Shown: positions 21,909 through 33,033 of the stretch, piece after piece | Position numbering within the stretch: position 1 is the first letter of the stretch | Layout: the number at the start of each line of letters is the position of its first letter | From: Posidonia oceanica | Taxonomy: Eukaryota; Streptophyta; Magnoliopsida; Alismatales; Posidoniaceae | Direction: 5' to 3' | Assembly: GCA_037176725.1 (NCBI GenBank) | Contig: JAZBRS010000029.1 | Span: 128,807,001-128,871,000 of the forward strand | DNA length: 64,000 nt | Translations under genes and position numbers: made by a program | The notes under the pieces: model-generated | What the model was told of the DNA's origin: nothing | The model's input: the letters and a program-made list of their open reading frames with translations, nothing else | The model's database searches: none

Positions 21909-23292
21909 TATTTTTTTTTTTTTTCAAACGGTAATAAATTATATTAATATATCACTTGACTATAAGTACTACCACTAAACTATAACAAAAAGACAATATT
22001 TTCAGATACATGATCACAAAAATCTATCTCTAGGTAAAAGAGAGATAACAACAAATATAATACTAACAAAGTTAAGATCACAGAAATAAGTCCAATAACT
22101 CAAAAATATGTCAAGAAGAAGATGGCCAACCAGAAGGAAAAGTGAAAATCACCAAAAAACATTTCAATTTCTTGAAGATAGTCAATTGCCAGAACTATTC
22201 GAAGAAAAAGCCAGAGGATCATACACAGACCCAGCTACCGGGTTTGGGTCTCCAAGAATAACCTCAGGAGTCATGGATATACCAATAGAAGTGGCAATAG
22301 CCTGAGCTGCATGGTTTGCTTGGGCTTGATCCCACTCCTGCTGCATATGCTGTATGGCTTGAGAAATAGCCTCAGACTCTTGACCTGATAAGAGATTATT
22401 TATCAAACTAGTCATTAGATTTAAAATCTGAAATAAGATTGAAGATAAATTCTTACACTGATTTCTAAAAATCATAGAATTTCTATTCAGCCACATACAC
22501 TAGATAACAGTTAGAACGAGCATGTTCCAGCAATGCAAACTCAAATTAAATTTAACACAAGTAAACAAGAAGAAGATATTACTAATATGGATATTGTTTA
22601 TGCAGTCATAATTATGAAGAAAAAAGTTCCAAACTGCCAAGGCAACCGGACAGTACAAAAAAATATGAGCTGCAGTTTCCAAATTATATCCACAAAAAAC
22701 ACAATTAATTGGACCAGTCCACCGTTTCCTAGCTAAATTCTTTATAGATAGAATTTTATTGTGCGTAATAAGCCATGCAAAAAAAAAAAAATCAGTGGGG
22801 CAAATTTTTTTCAAATATTATACCTGAACTGAGATTTAAGTTCTCTATCATTTAACAGAACATAACAACTTTTAATCGAAAAAATATTATATGCTGTGAG
22901 AGTCCATAGAATATTGTCGTCCTCAAAACTTAACTCAAGGGGCTCCATAATGTTAATAAATTGATGTAGCTGTGATGAAATTCGGTTGACATTAAAAGAT
23001 CTAATACTGTGGCTATTAAAAATACCAATGTGATTTGTCCTGAATTTTGAAAGCAATCTATCCACAATATATTTCTTATTTGTTGGGATCTGGTATAGAT
23101 CAGGTAAGACATATTTCAAAGTAATATTGTTGACCCATTTGTTTTACTAGAACATAGTTTTTTTCCATTATTCACACTAAATACAGAGAAAGCATTTATA
23201 ATAGGAAAACAGACTCTAAGTTCTTGTTAAAGTGAAAAAGTCTTGTTTAACGTCACATTTAAAAGAACACCAGACCACTTAGAACTTTCCTA
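21909..23292 (-). mobile_element. 5'-truncated LINE (L1-type) retrotransposon
   Basis: Minus-strand insertion. Its 3' end is the poly(T) at ~21,910-21,925 (poly(A) on the element strand). Its truncated 5' end abuts the right-hand direct repeat at ~23,293. Only the C-terminal end of ORF2 remains. Flanking direct repeats of ~230-250 bp occupy the place of target duplications, far longer than the usual 5-20 bp. Confidence 0.75.
22182..23119 (-). pseudogene. LINE ORF2 C-terminus with reverse-transcriptase zinc-binding domain
   Basis: The order is a pre-domain stretch (23,119-22,811), then a zf-RVT-like domain at 22,814-22,500. Its landmarks are FFAWLITHNKILSIKNLARK, the Cys pair CVFCG, and AAHIFLYCPVALAVW. 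A tail at 22,496-22,182 begins MWLNRNSMIF. There is a frameshift near 22,811 and a TAG at ~22,500 where a Trp codon is expected. The polymerase domain itself is missing. The protein would be part of the LINE replication enzyme; this copy cannot work. Confidence 0.85.
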
Positions 23293-23295
23293 TGA

Positions 23296-23522
23296 GTTTT
23301 TTCTTCTTTGTTCTTCCTTTCCCGTTGCAATTTGCCTCCATATAAATTCTAATTGATAACCTTGTTTTTGGCCTATTGGCACTGTTTCAGTGATAAATAA
23401 TTCCAGAATCCTTTATTTCCACGTTTTTTTTGACGCATGTTAAAAATCCTTTATTTCCACGTTAGTGGCCTCTATTTATTCTGACCAGCAGAATTTCCAC
23501 AGATACCAACATCTCTTTATTG
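23296..23522. repeat. Right copy of the direct repeat flanking the LINE
   Basis: It matches 21,647-21,896; TTGATAACCTTGTTTT, GGCCTATTGGCACTG and TTTCAGTGATAAATAATTCC are shared. It starts right at the 5' end of the truncated LINE. Confidence 0.8.
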
Positions 23523-24439
23523 TCTGACGGTGGGCATCGTGAGAGGATTGACCTGATCAACCCCTCATAAGTCGGCCAGTGCCGATTTCTTCCACCTGTT
23601 CACACTACCATTTTCTTCCCACTTGACAGGGATTAGTTTGCTTAAAAAGACTGGACATTTACTAGCTGAATTGGTCTAACTACTAAAGTTCGTAATTAGA
23701 CGTGGAATTCTAGTGAAGATTTCATTGATTTCGTATACATGTCTAATGTCTTCGCAGTATACAAATGAAAATGGGTCTCTGTTACTTTCTTCCTCACGAA
23801 AGCAAAATGGTCAACTACTAAATATGTGGCCAAATGAATGATCAAGAAAAAGCAATGCTTACAATTTTTTTCTGCTATCTATATATGTAGTCTTACCACA
23901 TATACATGGCAATTGCAAAAAATAAAATAAAAACCGAACATATACATGCCTATAAGTAGAACTAAGTTATATGAGGCACGTCTGAAGGTACAGGAAAGAA
24001 AAACCTGAAGTAAAAGTCATGCACGTGTCATGTCCTAGAAGTAGTCTTTCGGCTAATCGTGACTCACATGGATAAATTACGAGTTCTTGTGTGAATGTAG
24101 AATGAAGCAGATTCCTTTCAGAACATGTGGCCTTGGGTTGTTGAAACTTTCCTATGTACTTTCCATCACATTCATGCATGTAGCTCATCATGGACTTTCT
24201 GGCTTTGACTGCCTGTGTCATGATCTTCCATCGTAGAACGGTAGAAGTTTGGTGCATGATTCCTCTCCATAAATGGAAGTCAGCGAATACTTTTTTTTTC
24301 CTTTTTGAAAATGTGACAAGTACACATTCTTTTTTATATTTAAGCAAGCGCATGTTTTATATGTTCTCAACGTGTTATTCCCTGAAAAATGGAGCTTAAT
24401 GAGTCTTTGGGATTTGAGCATGAGTTTAATGTAGTTCGG

Positions 24440-24521
<82 letters not shown>

Positions 24522-24872
24522 ACCCATTTTCGAGATTTAAGACAATGGAGTCACATGGAGAAGGAAAAATTCTCTTGTTTGAATAATTTAGTTAGAAGAG
24601 AAATTTCTTTCATGATCAAACATGTTAAGGATGGGAATCCCTCTTTCAGACACACGAGCAATAACACACAGAGAAGAAGAACACAATGACATATGTGATA
24701 TTCGAAAAAGATAAAAACTATGAAGCACAGACAAGAGAGTGTCCATTATATACATGAGAAAGACTACAAAAGATCCTAGCCATCATTCTTTATCACTCTC
24801 TGCATTACTTTTCTACTTTTTCAACAATAATGCTCAAGTCACCATCAAATAGAGTTTATACATCATTATATA
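23523..24872. other. Intergenic host DNA with a long (GA)n microsatellite
   Basis: No gene supported. The minus-strand frame at 23,967-24,353 has no recognisable motif. A GA-dinucleotide run with one interruption occupies about 24,440-24,518. Many short AT-rich stretches follow. Confidence 0.5.
24440..24518. repeat. (GA)n microsatellite
   Basis: About 39 GA units with one AAAG interruption. It produces Ser-Leu and Arg-Glu dipeptide frames that are not genes. Confidence 0.95.
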
Positions 24873-26397
24873 TAGACCTGTAAATGGAGAAGGTATTTAC
24901 CCACAATCTGCCCCGACCTGTCCCATTTTATACGAGTAATGGTTAAAATATTTCTACCCTGTTATTCATTTACCCGTCACCCGCTCTACCCGTATTCTCA
25001 TACGGTACGGGTAAAGATTACTATCTACCCTATTACCCGTTACTCGTTTACCCGCAGTATAAGGATTATTACAGTAAATTTACTTAACAATATAAATATA
25101 AAATATGTTATATATATATATATAAACCCTAACTTTCTCCTTTCTCCTCCAACCCTAACTCTCTCCTCCTTCTCAAATCTCACTCTCACCTCAGCCGTCG
25201 GCACCCACTCTCCCCTCTCTGCTCCTCCGCCTCCTTCGGCCCATCTGCCTCCTCCGGCCGCTCGCCTCCTCTGGAACATTGGAAGTATGTTTACGTTGCT
25301 TGTCTGCTATTTGAAATATTTTACATGAAAATAGTAGACTACCTAAATGAATATTTTGTTGATATACTCTTTTTTGCTTTCTTCCAGGTTTATTCTCGGT
25401 GGTTGGCTTCTTGTAGCAATTAATTTTGTAACTTATTCCTGTGTCAGATATCATGACTTATTAATTTTCTCTTTATGTGTTTGATAAGCTTTCTTTGTAA
25501 TTTTCAGGTTGTTTTTCTCACACAAACAATAGCGCCACCACTGGCAAGATAATAATTGAATTGTAGAAGAAAAACTTTCATTATTTCTTCTGATTTACAT
25601 TCTCCGTTTGGCTTTTTAGTACATATTTCATATCCAAGGTATTGAGTGATCTTTTACATGTTGTCTTCTGATTCAGGCAAATCGTTAGTTCTCTCTCATA
25701 ATGGGGCTAGTGGTGTATACCCCGATTGTATTGATTTGGCTACAAGCTGATGATGATGGTGCGTACTTCATTGACTATCCTGTTCAAGTTACATTAGATC
25801 GTGTTCTTATATGTCAGAGTTCTATAAATCTCATGCAAACAACCACCGTTCTATTGCTCAGAAATGCTAATATTTTGTGTATTCTGATTTCAGTTCTATT
25901 GCATTTTTTTTTCTTTTGGAAGACAAATATAGTCAATGTTATGATACTTGTATCTAATTTCAGTATCTAATTTCTATAATTGTAGACAGAAGTGGATTCT
26001 GATGTTATTGTTAAAAGACTTTCTATGTTCTAGCATAGGGAAGTGGATTCTGATGTTACTATCAAAATACTTTCTATCTTCTAGCATAGAAATTTCATGT
26101 TTGAATACTTTCTATCTTCTAATTGTTTCAGAACGTTGATAGAATGATTTTTGCTCAATGTTGCTCATTATTTCAGTGATTTTAGAAGTCAAATGAGATA
26201 TTCAAATACATTTTTTTTCTTAAACATAAATTTACCCAATTATCTGTTTACCCTACCCGTTCTATATCTTAATACGGGTAACGGGACTGGTAAAGGTAGA
26301 AACTTAGAGAATGCAGATCTATACTCGTCCCGTTACCTGTTAGAAATTAAAAGGTAAGGGTATAGGTAAGGCTATACCCGTCCCGTTTACAGGCCTA
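24873..26397. mobile_element. hAT-like DNA transposon without transposase, ~1.5 kb
   Basis: The ends TAGACCTGTAAA and TTTACAGGCCTA form a 12-bp terminal inverted repeat (one mismatch). Flanking 8-mers ATTATATA and AGTATATA differ by one base, matching the 8-bp target duplication of hAT elements. Both are TA-rich, so weigh this modestly. Both subterminal regions are packed with TACCCGT/ACGGGTA words, as in hAT elements whose transposase binds clustered short motifs. Inside lies a CT-rich, GC-richer block (25,125-25,290) that looks like a plant 5' leader and first exon edge (TTGGAA|GTATGT). No transposase motif was found; it is probably an internally deleted, non-autonomous copy. Confidence 0.7.
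25985..26125. repeat. ~60-bp internal tandem repeats of the hAT-like element
   Basis: AAGTGGATTCTGATGTTA, then AAARGACTTTCTATSTTCTAGCATAG or close variants, occur twice in tandem, followed by a partial third copy (ACTTTCTATCTTCTA). Confidence 0.7.
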
Positions 26398-26405
26398 AGT
26401 ATATA

Positions 26406-27299
26406 TATATATATATATATAGATGAATATCCCAAAATCCTAAGATATATTTATCCATTTACAATATTTATATGTTCATCAAAAGGTTGCCTACATTACT
26501 GGACGTCCTAGCTCAAAATCATGGGCAAGGCACCCAAACGAGTCCATTCAATGTAAATATACTACTATTCAATTCATTCCAAGTTCTACAACTTGATCAA
26601 TACATTTTGTTTTAACACTTTTAGATGAAGGGGCTATGTTAATTTCAAATAAAATTTTAGTCACAAGTATATCTAATCTACTAATCCAATGCATAATGTT
26701 AGAAATTTAAAAATATATAAAAAAATGTTGCCATTGGCTGCTTGGACCAAGCAACACCTGCATATTAAATCACATGCATAGAGCTTTAATTCCTAAGAAG
26801 CATGTAGGTGCTAGACAAGCTAATTGCTCTAAAGATAATAGTCCTATGGTTCTTGTCCTAACGGGGCCAACCCGGATAATCGACAACAATGGTTATAGAG
26901 AACCCCAAGCATACCAAACTATCTTTCTTAAAGTAAGACAAATAAATAATTGACAATGTGCATATGTACTCTCAACTCAACATCTAATATGAGTTGAACC
27001 GATGGAAATAAATATAATCAAGGGAAAAAACAGAAGTGAGTAAATACTGTTCAACATGATATGAACATAATCAAGCTCCAGGAGAAGAACAAATACAATT
27101 AAACCTTACCTAAATTATCACATGCACATGAATTTAATTTATTGGTATGTGTTAGGCCAGGAAAAGGACTGCTACCTACAATCAGTGACAAACCAACAAC
27201 CAGGCAACTAGTACTCTCTCATAATATATAACTTGCTCATAGCTTCATCACTGAAGTCACCAGCTCCTCCAAAATCTATCAAGCTATATACCACCAGAC
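26406..27299. other. Intergenic and promoter region of the MGNC gene
   Basis: AT-rich host DNA. ATAATATATAAC near 27,219-27,230 is a plausible TATA box ~70 bp before the start codon at 27,300. Nothing else is recognised. Confidence 0.5.
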
Positions 27300-27629
27300 A
27301 TGGGCAACTGCATGAAGGTGGAAGCATGTGCAACGAGGCAAATGGAGGTGAGACGAGGAGGTGCGAGATCTCCTGGTACTGGTGCTGATCACAGAAGTTC
27401 TTCAGAAAACAATAGCAGTAGCGATGGTGATGATGGCGTTGAGTTTAAGATAGTGCTGACGAGGTCAGAAGTAGAGCTGTTGTTGCTAAGGCTGCAGCGG
27501 AAGGGAGGATGGATGGAGGACGTGAAGGTGTTGGTGGGAGATCAGATGCAAGTTGGAAGGGATCAGAAGAGGATGGGAGTTCTTGATGGGTGGAGGCCAT
27601 CTCTTGAAAGCATAGTGGAGGAGAAGTAA
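27300..27629 (+). CDS. Small plant-specific MGNC protein (predicted N-myristoylated), function unknown
   Basis: An intact 109-codon single-exon frame. The N-terminus MGNC is a consensus for N-myristoylation plus possible S-acylation, suggesting membrane attachment. A low-complexity Ser/Asp linker (residues ~30-45) precedes a conserved-looking block FKIVLTRSEVELLLLRL, and the C-terminus ends WRPSLESI plus acidic residues. This layout (MGNC, basic/acidic linker, VKIVLTKEE-like block, WRPxLESI end) matches a family of small uncharacterised plant proteins; I do not recall a defined biochemical role. A broken paralogue lies tail-to-tail at 27,968-28,297. A TATA-like box lies ~70 bp upstream. Confidence 0.82.
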   Translation: MGNCMKVEACATRQMEVRRGGARSPGTGADHRSSSENNSSSDGDDGVEFKIVLTRSEVELLLLRLQRKGGWMEDVKVLVGDQMQVGRDQKRMGVLDGWRPSLESIVEEK

Positions 27630-27967
27630 TTAATATTGTGGCAACTTCCATGCACTCTTCTTCTTCGACGAATTTCGTTTGTCTTAATTATTTGCTTCTC
27701 CAACGGAGTGTTCTTACGACTCTCAATCGACTAATGTATGCATTTGTCTTTTATATGCCAGTGTTTATGTTTAGTTAAACAAAAGGCATTTGTCAATTAT
27801 TAGTCTTCTGCATTGTCCACCCATCAGAATCGAAGACATCAAGACCCAACAATCATGAAAATTAATGGCACCAAACAATGATTCATGGCAAATTAACGTG
27901 CCTATGTTATATATATCATGGACCAAAACTTAATTAATTACAAGCACACCCACCCAACCTACACGCA

Positions 27968-28297
27968 TCACACAATCTCAGGGATGCTCTCAAGTGCTGG
28001 TCTCCACGAACCACCAGATCTACGACTCTCATGGCTGATTTCTAACCTTTCCAGCTCCGTGGCAAGGTGTTCAATCACCTTCTCTGTGCCACTCACTCCC
28101 ATGGCAAGCAGCCTTGCTGCTCTTCCTTGGTTAGAAGAATCTTCACTCTCATAACTCTATTTCCCTTTCCTTTCCCATAACTTTTGCTCTTCTTCTCCTC
28201 CAGCCTTTATCTTTAGGTTTTCGTCACGCATTGGCTTCAATGGACCGGACTTCCTCTTCTCCATGCCCCAACGGACACAGGACTGCATGCTACCCAT
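27968..28297 (-). pseudogene. Broken paralogue of the MGNC-type gene, inverted
   Basis: Minus-strand reading starts MGSMQSCVRWGMEK at 28,297 and ends SWRPALESIPEIV at 27,968. The end clearly matches the WRPSLESI end of the gene at 27,300-27,629. The first and last parts are in the same frame, with a TAG at 28,157-28,159 between them. The middle segment that should resemble FKIVLTRSE appears in a neighbouring frame (RVKILLTKEE), implying two nearby compensating one-base indels, one of them in an A run. A purine-rich leader lies upstream. The simplest reading is a pseudogene. A sequencing error or an unusual intron would be the alternatives. Confidence 0.72.
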
Positions 28298-29397
28298 TTG
28301 AGAGAAAAGAAAAAGGAAAAAATGAAGAAGAAGAGAAAGGGAGGAAGAGAGAAGGAAGAAGGGAAGTTGAGAGAGATTAGGGTTGCAGACCTCTTCCACC
28401 ATCATTTCTCCCGTCTCCTTTCTTCTCTTCTCTACCAGCAGCAACAAACCTTCTTTCTTCATGCTTCTCCTCCTCTCTCAACCCAATGCCGACAACGAAG
28501 GCAAGGCAGGGCAAGGACGAGGTGACCTCTTCACTGATCTCTTTCTTTAATCCCTGATCCCTCTTTTCCTCTCCCATCACTCTCTTCCAATCTAGTGGAG
28601 GGAGGCAACGTCAGGGCAAGGCAACAGCTATAGAGAGTAGAGGTTGTTAACGCCATTCACAGATAAATCATTGCATATATTGTGGTTGTTGTTGCTGGGG
28701 ATTAGACGAATCATGATGCATATGAAGCATTGGGATGGGATTTATTCATTTTCGTGTGATGTTGTTTGTGGTTTTTGTTTAGATGATTCATGTTGCATAT
28801 GAAGCCTTAGATGATCAAGTTGTGGTTATTTCTGGTTTTTGTTTAGTGAGTGCTCTAAATGGTTTGAAAATCTCTTGACTGTTTGATATGGGACATTGAT
28901 GTATGCTTTGTCAACATGCATTATAAATCCTATTTTTGCTGGAAAATCCTGTATTAAGTAGGTTCGTCTGATTTAGCACTTGCATTATTATGAATTTTTA
29001 ATCTTCTTTTCACTGTTTTCCTTTGTTTACTTAACTTTTATGGACTTGTGTGAAGGAACCAACTTTAGGGTCAACAATAAAGATTTGCGAGATCTGAATC
29101 ATATGCTAGGAAATTCTCCCACCCTTCCTACTTTCTTGTCTTTATTCCCTCGTATTGCTATTATCCATGAGAACATGTCACACTATCATCTCTGCCACGG
29201 TGGATAGAAGTGGTTCAAATCGTTGTTCTATTTACTCAATAAAAACAATGTTGTATAACAATTCGAGGGGATACCTTTTGAATATAAAGCCTAACACTAA
29301 CATAAGGAAGTAGAGTATGAGATTTAGTTCCAATAATTCTAGGTTTTACAAAAGAGGAAGATTGTATTACAACAGTGCTTATTTCCTATAGCCTTTA
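28298..29397. other. Intergenic host DNA
   Basis: It begins with a purine-rich leader-like stretch (28,298-28,380) and a CT-rich stretch to ~28,600, then AT-rich DNA with two similar phrases (ATGATTCATGTTGCATATGAAGC variants at ~28,710 and ~28,785). The 75-codon frame at 28,980 has no motif. It ends at the boundary of the Del element E LTR (flank CTTTA, 29,393-29,397). Confidence 0.45.
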
Positions 29398-30329
29398 TGT
29401 CATGACCCTAGTCACGACAGTCTAAAATCCAAACACTCATAGAGCCATTATTAAATAAATAACTAAAAAACTAATGCAAGAAATTAATTAAATAATTAAC
29501 TAAAAAATAATCACTAATTCTACCCATAACTTGTGGTATGCGACTACGTGACTTCTGTTATATGCATTAAACTTGACTGCTACTCAAATATCTACACCTG
29601 CAAGAAAGCTATTAAAAATACATGTGAGTGGCATCTAATAGACACCTAGCACACGCCTACTATCTACCAAAACATCAAACCAAAACTGAAGCTACTAAGA
29701 CTTAGCTCCCAAGTCAACACAATCGCCCTTCTTGGTAGCACCATGAACACTTGTAATATCCTATTGCAAACAAGTATAAAATCTTTTAAATATGATTTTC
29801 AAAATTATTTTCTCTTTTCTAGAACTAAAGCCTCATGCATTTTTGAAAAGTCTTTATGCACAATTGATATGACAACTCTTTGTCAAATCAAGTCTAAAAC
29901 TATTATAAATCCACACAAACCATATTCACACACGGTCCAAAAACCTATCGTGTCATTCGGACCCAAGCAACTGACACAAGCCACAAGCAGCTGCCAAGGC
30001 GTACTACACTACCATGGCAAAGCCACCTTGTGTAGGAGCTCACTGCCCTGGGTTCATACTTGAAGAACCTTCAAAAGTCCACACAAGGACAACACACACA
30101 GGGTTCGTCGGCCCCCTCTGTGTCCTTGGGACTATTGCACTTGACTATCTAGAGGATTTTTTTCACCTCCTGGTCCCACCAATACAACACCCTGAGACCT
30201 CAACCTACTCCTCTAACTCTCGATCCTCTAGAGGTATCACTCGTCTTTGGTCTGTCGGCTAGATTGTTTAGCCTATTGGTCCTTGACCTCACCCTTGGTC
30301 TTTTGGTCTACAAACCCTCACCCAAGGTC

Positions 30330-30334
30330 TTTTG
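30330..30334. repeat. TSD TTTTG of copia element, left
   Basis: TTTTG precedes the LTR end TGTTAGGATCG and matches 46,361-46,365. Confidence 0.85.
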
Positions 30335-31543
30335 TGTTAGGATCGATTGACTACTCTAGAGGGGAGTGAATAGAGTATTTAAAGTTTATAAGGAATTTAA
30401 ATAATTTTAAACATACAATGAGCAATATTCAAATAAATGATCTAAGATAAGCAATTTGAATATTGAATTATAACAAGCATAGAAGGAAATAAGAGACAAT
30501 GAGATATGACACAATCAATATATAGTGGTTCAGCCAACCCGGCCTAGTCCACTCCCAGATTCCCTCTAGAGTTCCTTTAATCTTATCAACGTAAATACAC
30601 TTACTTGATGAAGATAAAAGCTTCCTTTGCAAAATCCGCAGAGCCCTTCTCACAGCTAGAGAGGTATCCTCATTGATTACAACAGTCTTACAAGTAGTAT
30701 CTCTTTTGATCTCCCAATAGAATTATCACTAGGAATCTCTTTTTGGCTAACTTGGGAGTATTCTCACTAAATAGGATCTTTGAGCTTAGTAAATGGGTAG
30801 TACAATATAGTATAAGTGTAGGTGTGTCTTACGAGGTCCTATTTATAGGTATAGCAAGACCCAAAGCTGTGTCTAATGGATAGCTCAACGTTCATAAACG
30901 ACTAGTATAAACGGTATACCGAAATCAATCAGTCGATTGAAAATCTCCAACGTTCGACTAAATCGGTATTTCGATTTGAAACAGTGTTCCGATATTAATC
31001 TTAGCTATAGATCACACTGGCAGTGTACCAGTAGGATTCAGTGGTTTAGACATTTTCCAGATTTTGGTTTTCGATATAGATCGGTATTCCATTTTGGCTC
31101 AACGGTCATATTTAAATGAATATTTCATTGTAGCCCTTATCCCTGGATAACGGTATACCGATGAGAATCAATTTTCCGTTTCTGACCTAACTTTTAAACC
31201 TTTGGGATTTTCTAAGTGTTTCCCTTAGGTTTAGGTATGGATATTTTCGAGATGTCTTGGGAGATCTTTTACATCCTTTCTTAGAGTACAATAATGAAGA
31301 AAAATTTGCATACAAATTATTACAATATGAATAATATTGTCTTGATCTTTCTTCTTGTCTTCATGTAGTCTCTGATGTAGAATTCTCTTCTGCATTCCAT
31401 ACTTTACTTGGTATTCTTCAAGGATTGACTTTCCTCAAATATTCCATCTATCTTAAAATCAACTGAAGAGTTTTTCTTCAAGTAATATCATTAGTTTCAT
31501 TTATTATCATCAAAATTAAATATATCATAAATATTTTTCAACA
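30335..31543 (-). repeat. Copia 3' LTR
   Basis: 1,209 bp; read on the minus strand from TGTTGAAAAATA to CGATCCTAACA. It contains the palindrome CGGTATACCG at 30,912 and 31,151. It matches 45,150-46,360. Confidence 0.95.
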
Positions 31544-32234
31544 ATCTCCCCATTTTTGATGATGACAAAACAATATATAAACATATTCATAATTTTCTCC
31601 CATTGTCAGTAAGCATACAACAAATTTGATAGAATAAACATTTGAGTAATTTTTCAAGTTTGTATAATTGCTCCCCCTTATTATAAGCCTAGATAAGCAT
31701 GGATTATATTGATGCTTTCAATTTAATTTTCATGCTCCCCATTACTATAGGCTTTAATTCAAAAATATGTATGTTAATTTTTCTCCCCTTTTTGTCATAA
31801 TACAAAAAGTTCTAGTTTAAACCATAATATATTTATAATCGGGCCTTTATGCCTCATTCAATCTAAGAAAATGTTCCAAAATGGAATAATTTTCTATAGT
31901 TATTTCATACATCAAAAGAGATATACAAATACATTCATATTGATCAAAATAAATGTCAAATTTGTCAATCAAGTATTCCTCTAAGATGTCATGAGTAATC
32001 TGAACTCAGAGTCTTATAAACATTCAAGATATAAATCTGATATTTTAATTTCCTTCCTTTTCAAGTTAACATTATTACTGTTTCTAAGTAATATGTATAG
32101 AATCTAAAATCATTCATATAGCATAACACATCAACATTCCATGTCATATAAGAAATGATAATGTCACAATATATGACTAAATACATGCCAAAAAATAAGA
32201 AGAAATACATAGTAGAAGAGAGGAAATAATTCAA
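31544..32234. other. Copia polypurine tract and 3' spacer
   Basis: ATCTCCCCATTTTT at 31,544-31,557 is the polypurine tract on the minus strand (AAAAATGGGGAGAT). Further C/T-rich copies (CTCCCCCTT ~31,670, TTCTCCCCTTTTT ~31,781) follow in AT-rich non-coding DNA up to the end of the extra ORF. Confidence 0.7.
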
Positions 32235-33033
32235 TCATTGGCTAGAGGGTGGAGGCAGATGTCCTTGGAGATATCTCAGAATCTCCGAGTGTTGATCTTC
32301 CATTATCTTTTCAATTCTCATCTGCCAGTCATCCATACTGTTTTGCCAGTAGTGAACTTTGTTTTGACATTCAAGGTTGGCTGCAAAATTTGCCTCTTGA
32401 CAGAGTTTGATCTCTTCTATTTCTTTTCTCAATTTCTCAATTTCTTCTTTATTATTGTCCTCTTTAGAACTCTCAACATGAGGTACTTGAGAGTTTGAGG
32501 AAGATGGACGAACACTTTTAAGAGCATTTGTTCTCTCTAGAGCTTTCTCCATCCTATTTATTGTGATACTGTCTATAGGACGAGTTCTAATAGGAAGAGA
32601 TGGCTCATTACTTATTGGTACATCAAAATGAATGAATAGATATGTGAGTAGGGGTCCATAAAATAGTTTGGTTTTGATATGTATCATATGGTGGACTATA
32701 ACACGAGCCCAATTTACAGGGACCTTTTTCATTATTGCATATACAGCTTTACAAGTCATGCTACTTAACTCATCAAAATGTCCTTTCTTTTGTATGATGT
32801 TAGCAGCAAAAATATATGCGATTATTCTAGACGTCCTAGTCAATTGATTTATTTTGTTGGGAACAAAGGTACTTTTTTATTTACAGAGATCGTCTTATTT
32901 ATTTCAGGATAATTTAAACCTACTTCCTCAACAGATAAGGTGATGTCTATTCCGAAGGATGGAATTTTTAGCAATTGTCCTATAAGAACTTCATCAAAGG
33001 TCATATCTTTACCTAATAGGTAGGAATCAAAGG
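32235..33033 (-). pseudogene. Extra ORF of the copia element, C-terminal part
   Basis: This is the continuation of the ORF that starts at 39,783, separated from it by element D. It resumes at the duplicated target site in the same frame (SYLLGKDMTFDEV). After a one-base slip in an A run near 32,870 it goes on with LTRTSRIIAYIFAANII, KKGHFDELSSMTC and WARVIVHHMIH. It ends in a charged coiled-coil-like stretch (EEIEKLRKEIEEIKL) and LPPPSSQ. The wording resembles the uncharacterised 'putative plant transposon protein' family found in many plant retroelements. It has no RT, integrase or envelope features; no signal peptide or membrane segment is visible. Role unknown. Confidence 0.75.

Noticed and set aside
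24218..24586. Ser-Leu and Arg-Glu repeat frames
   Set aside because: They are translations of a (GA)n microsatellite.
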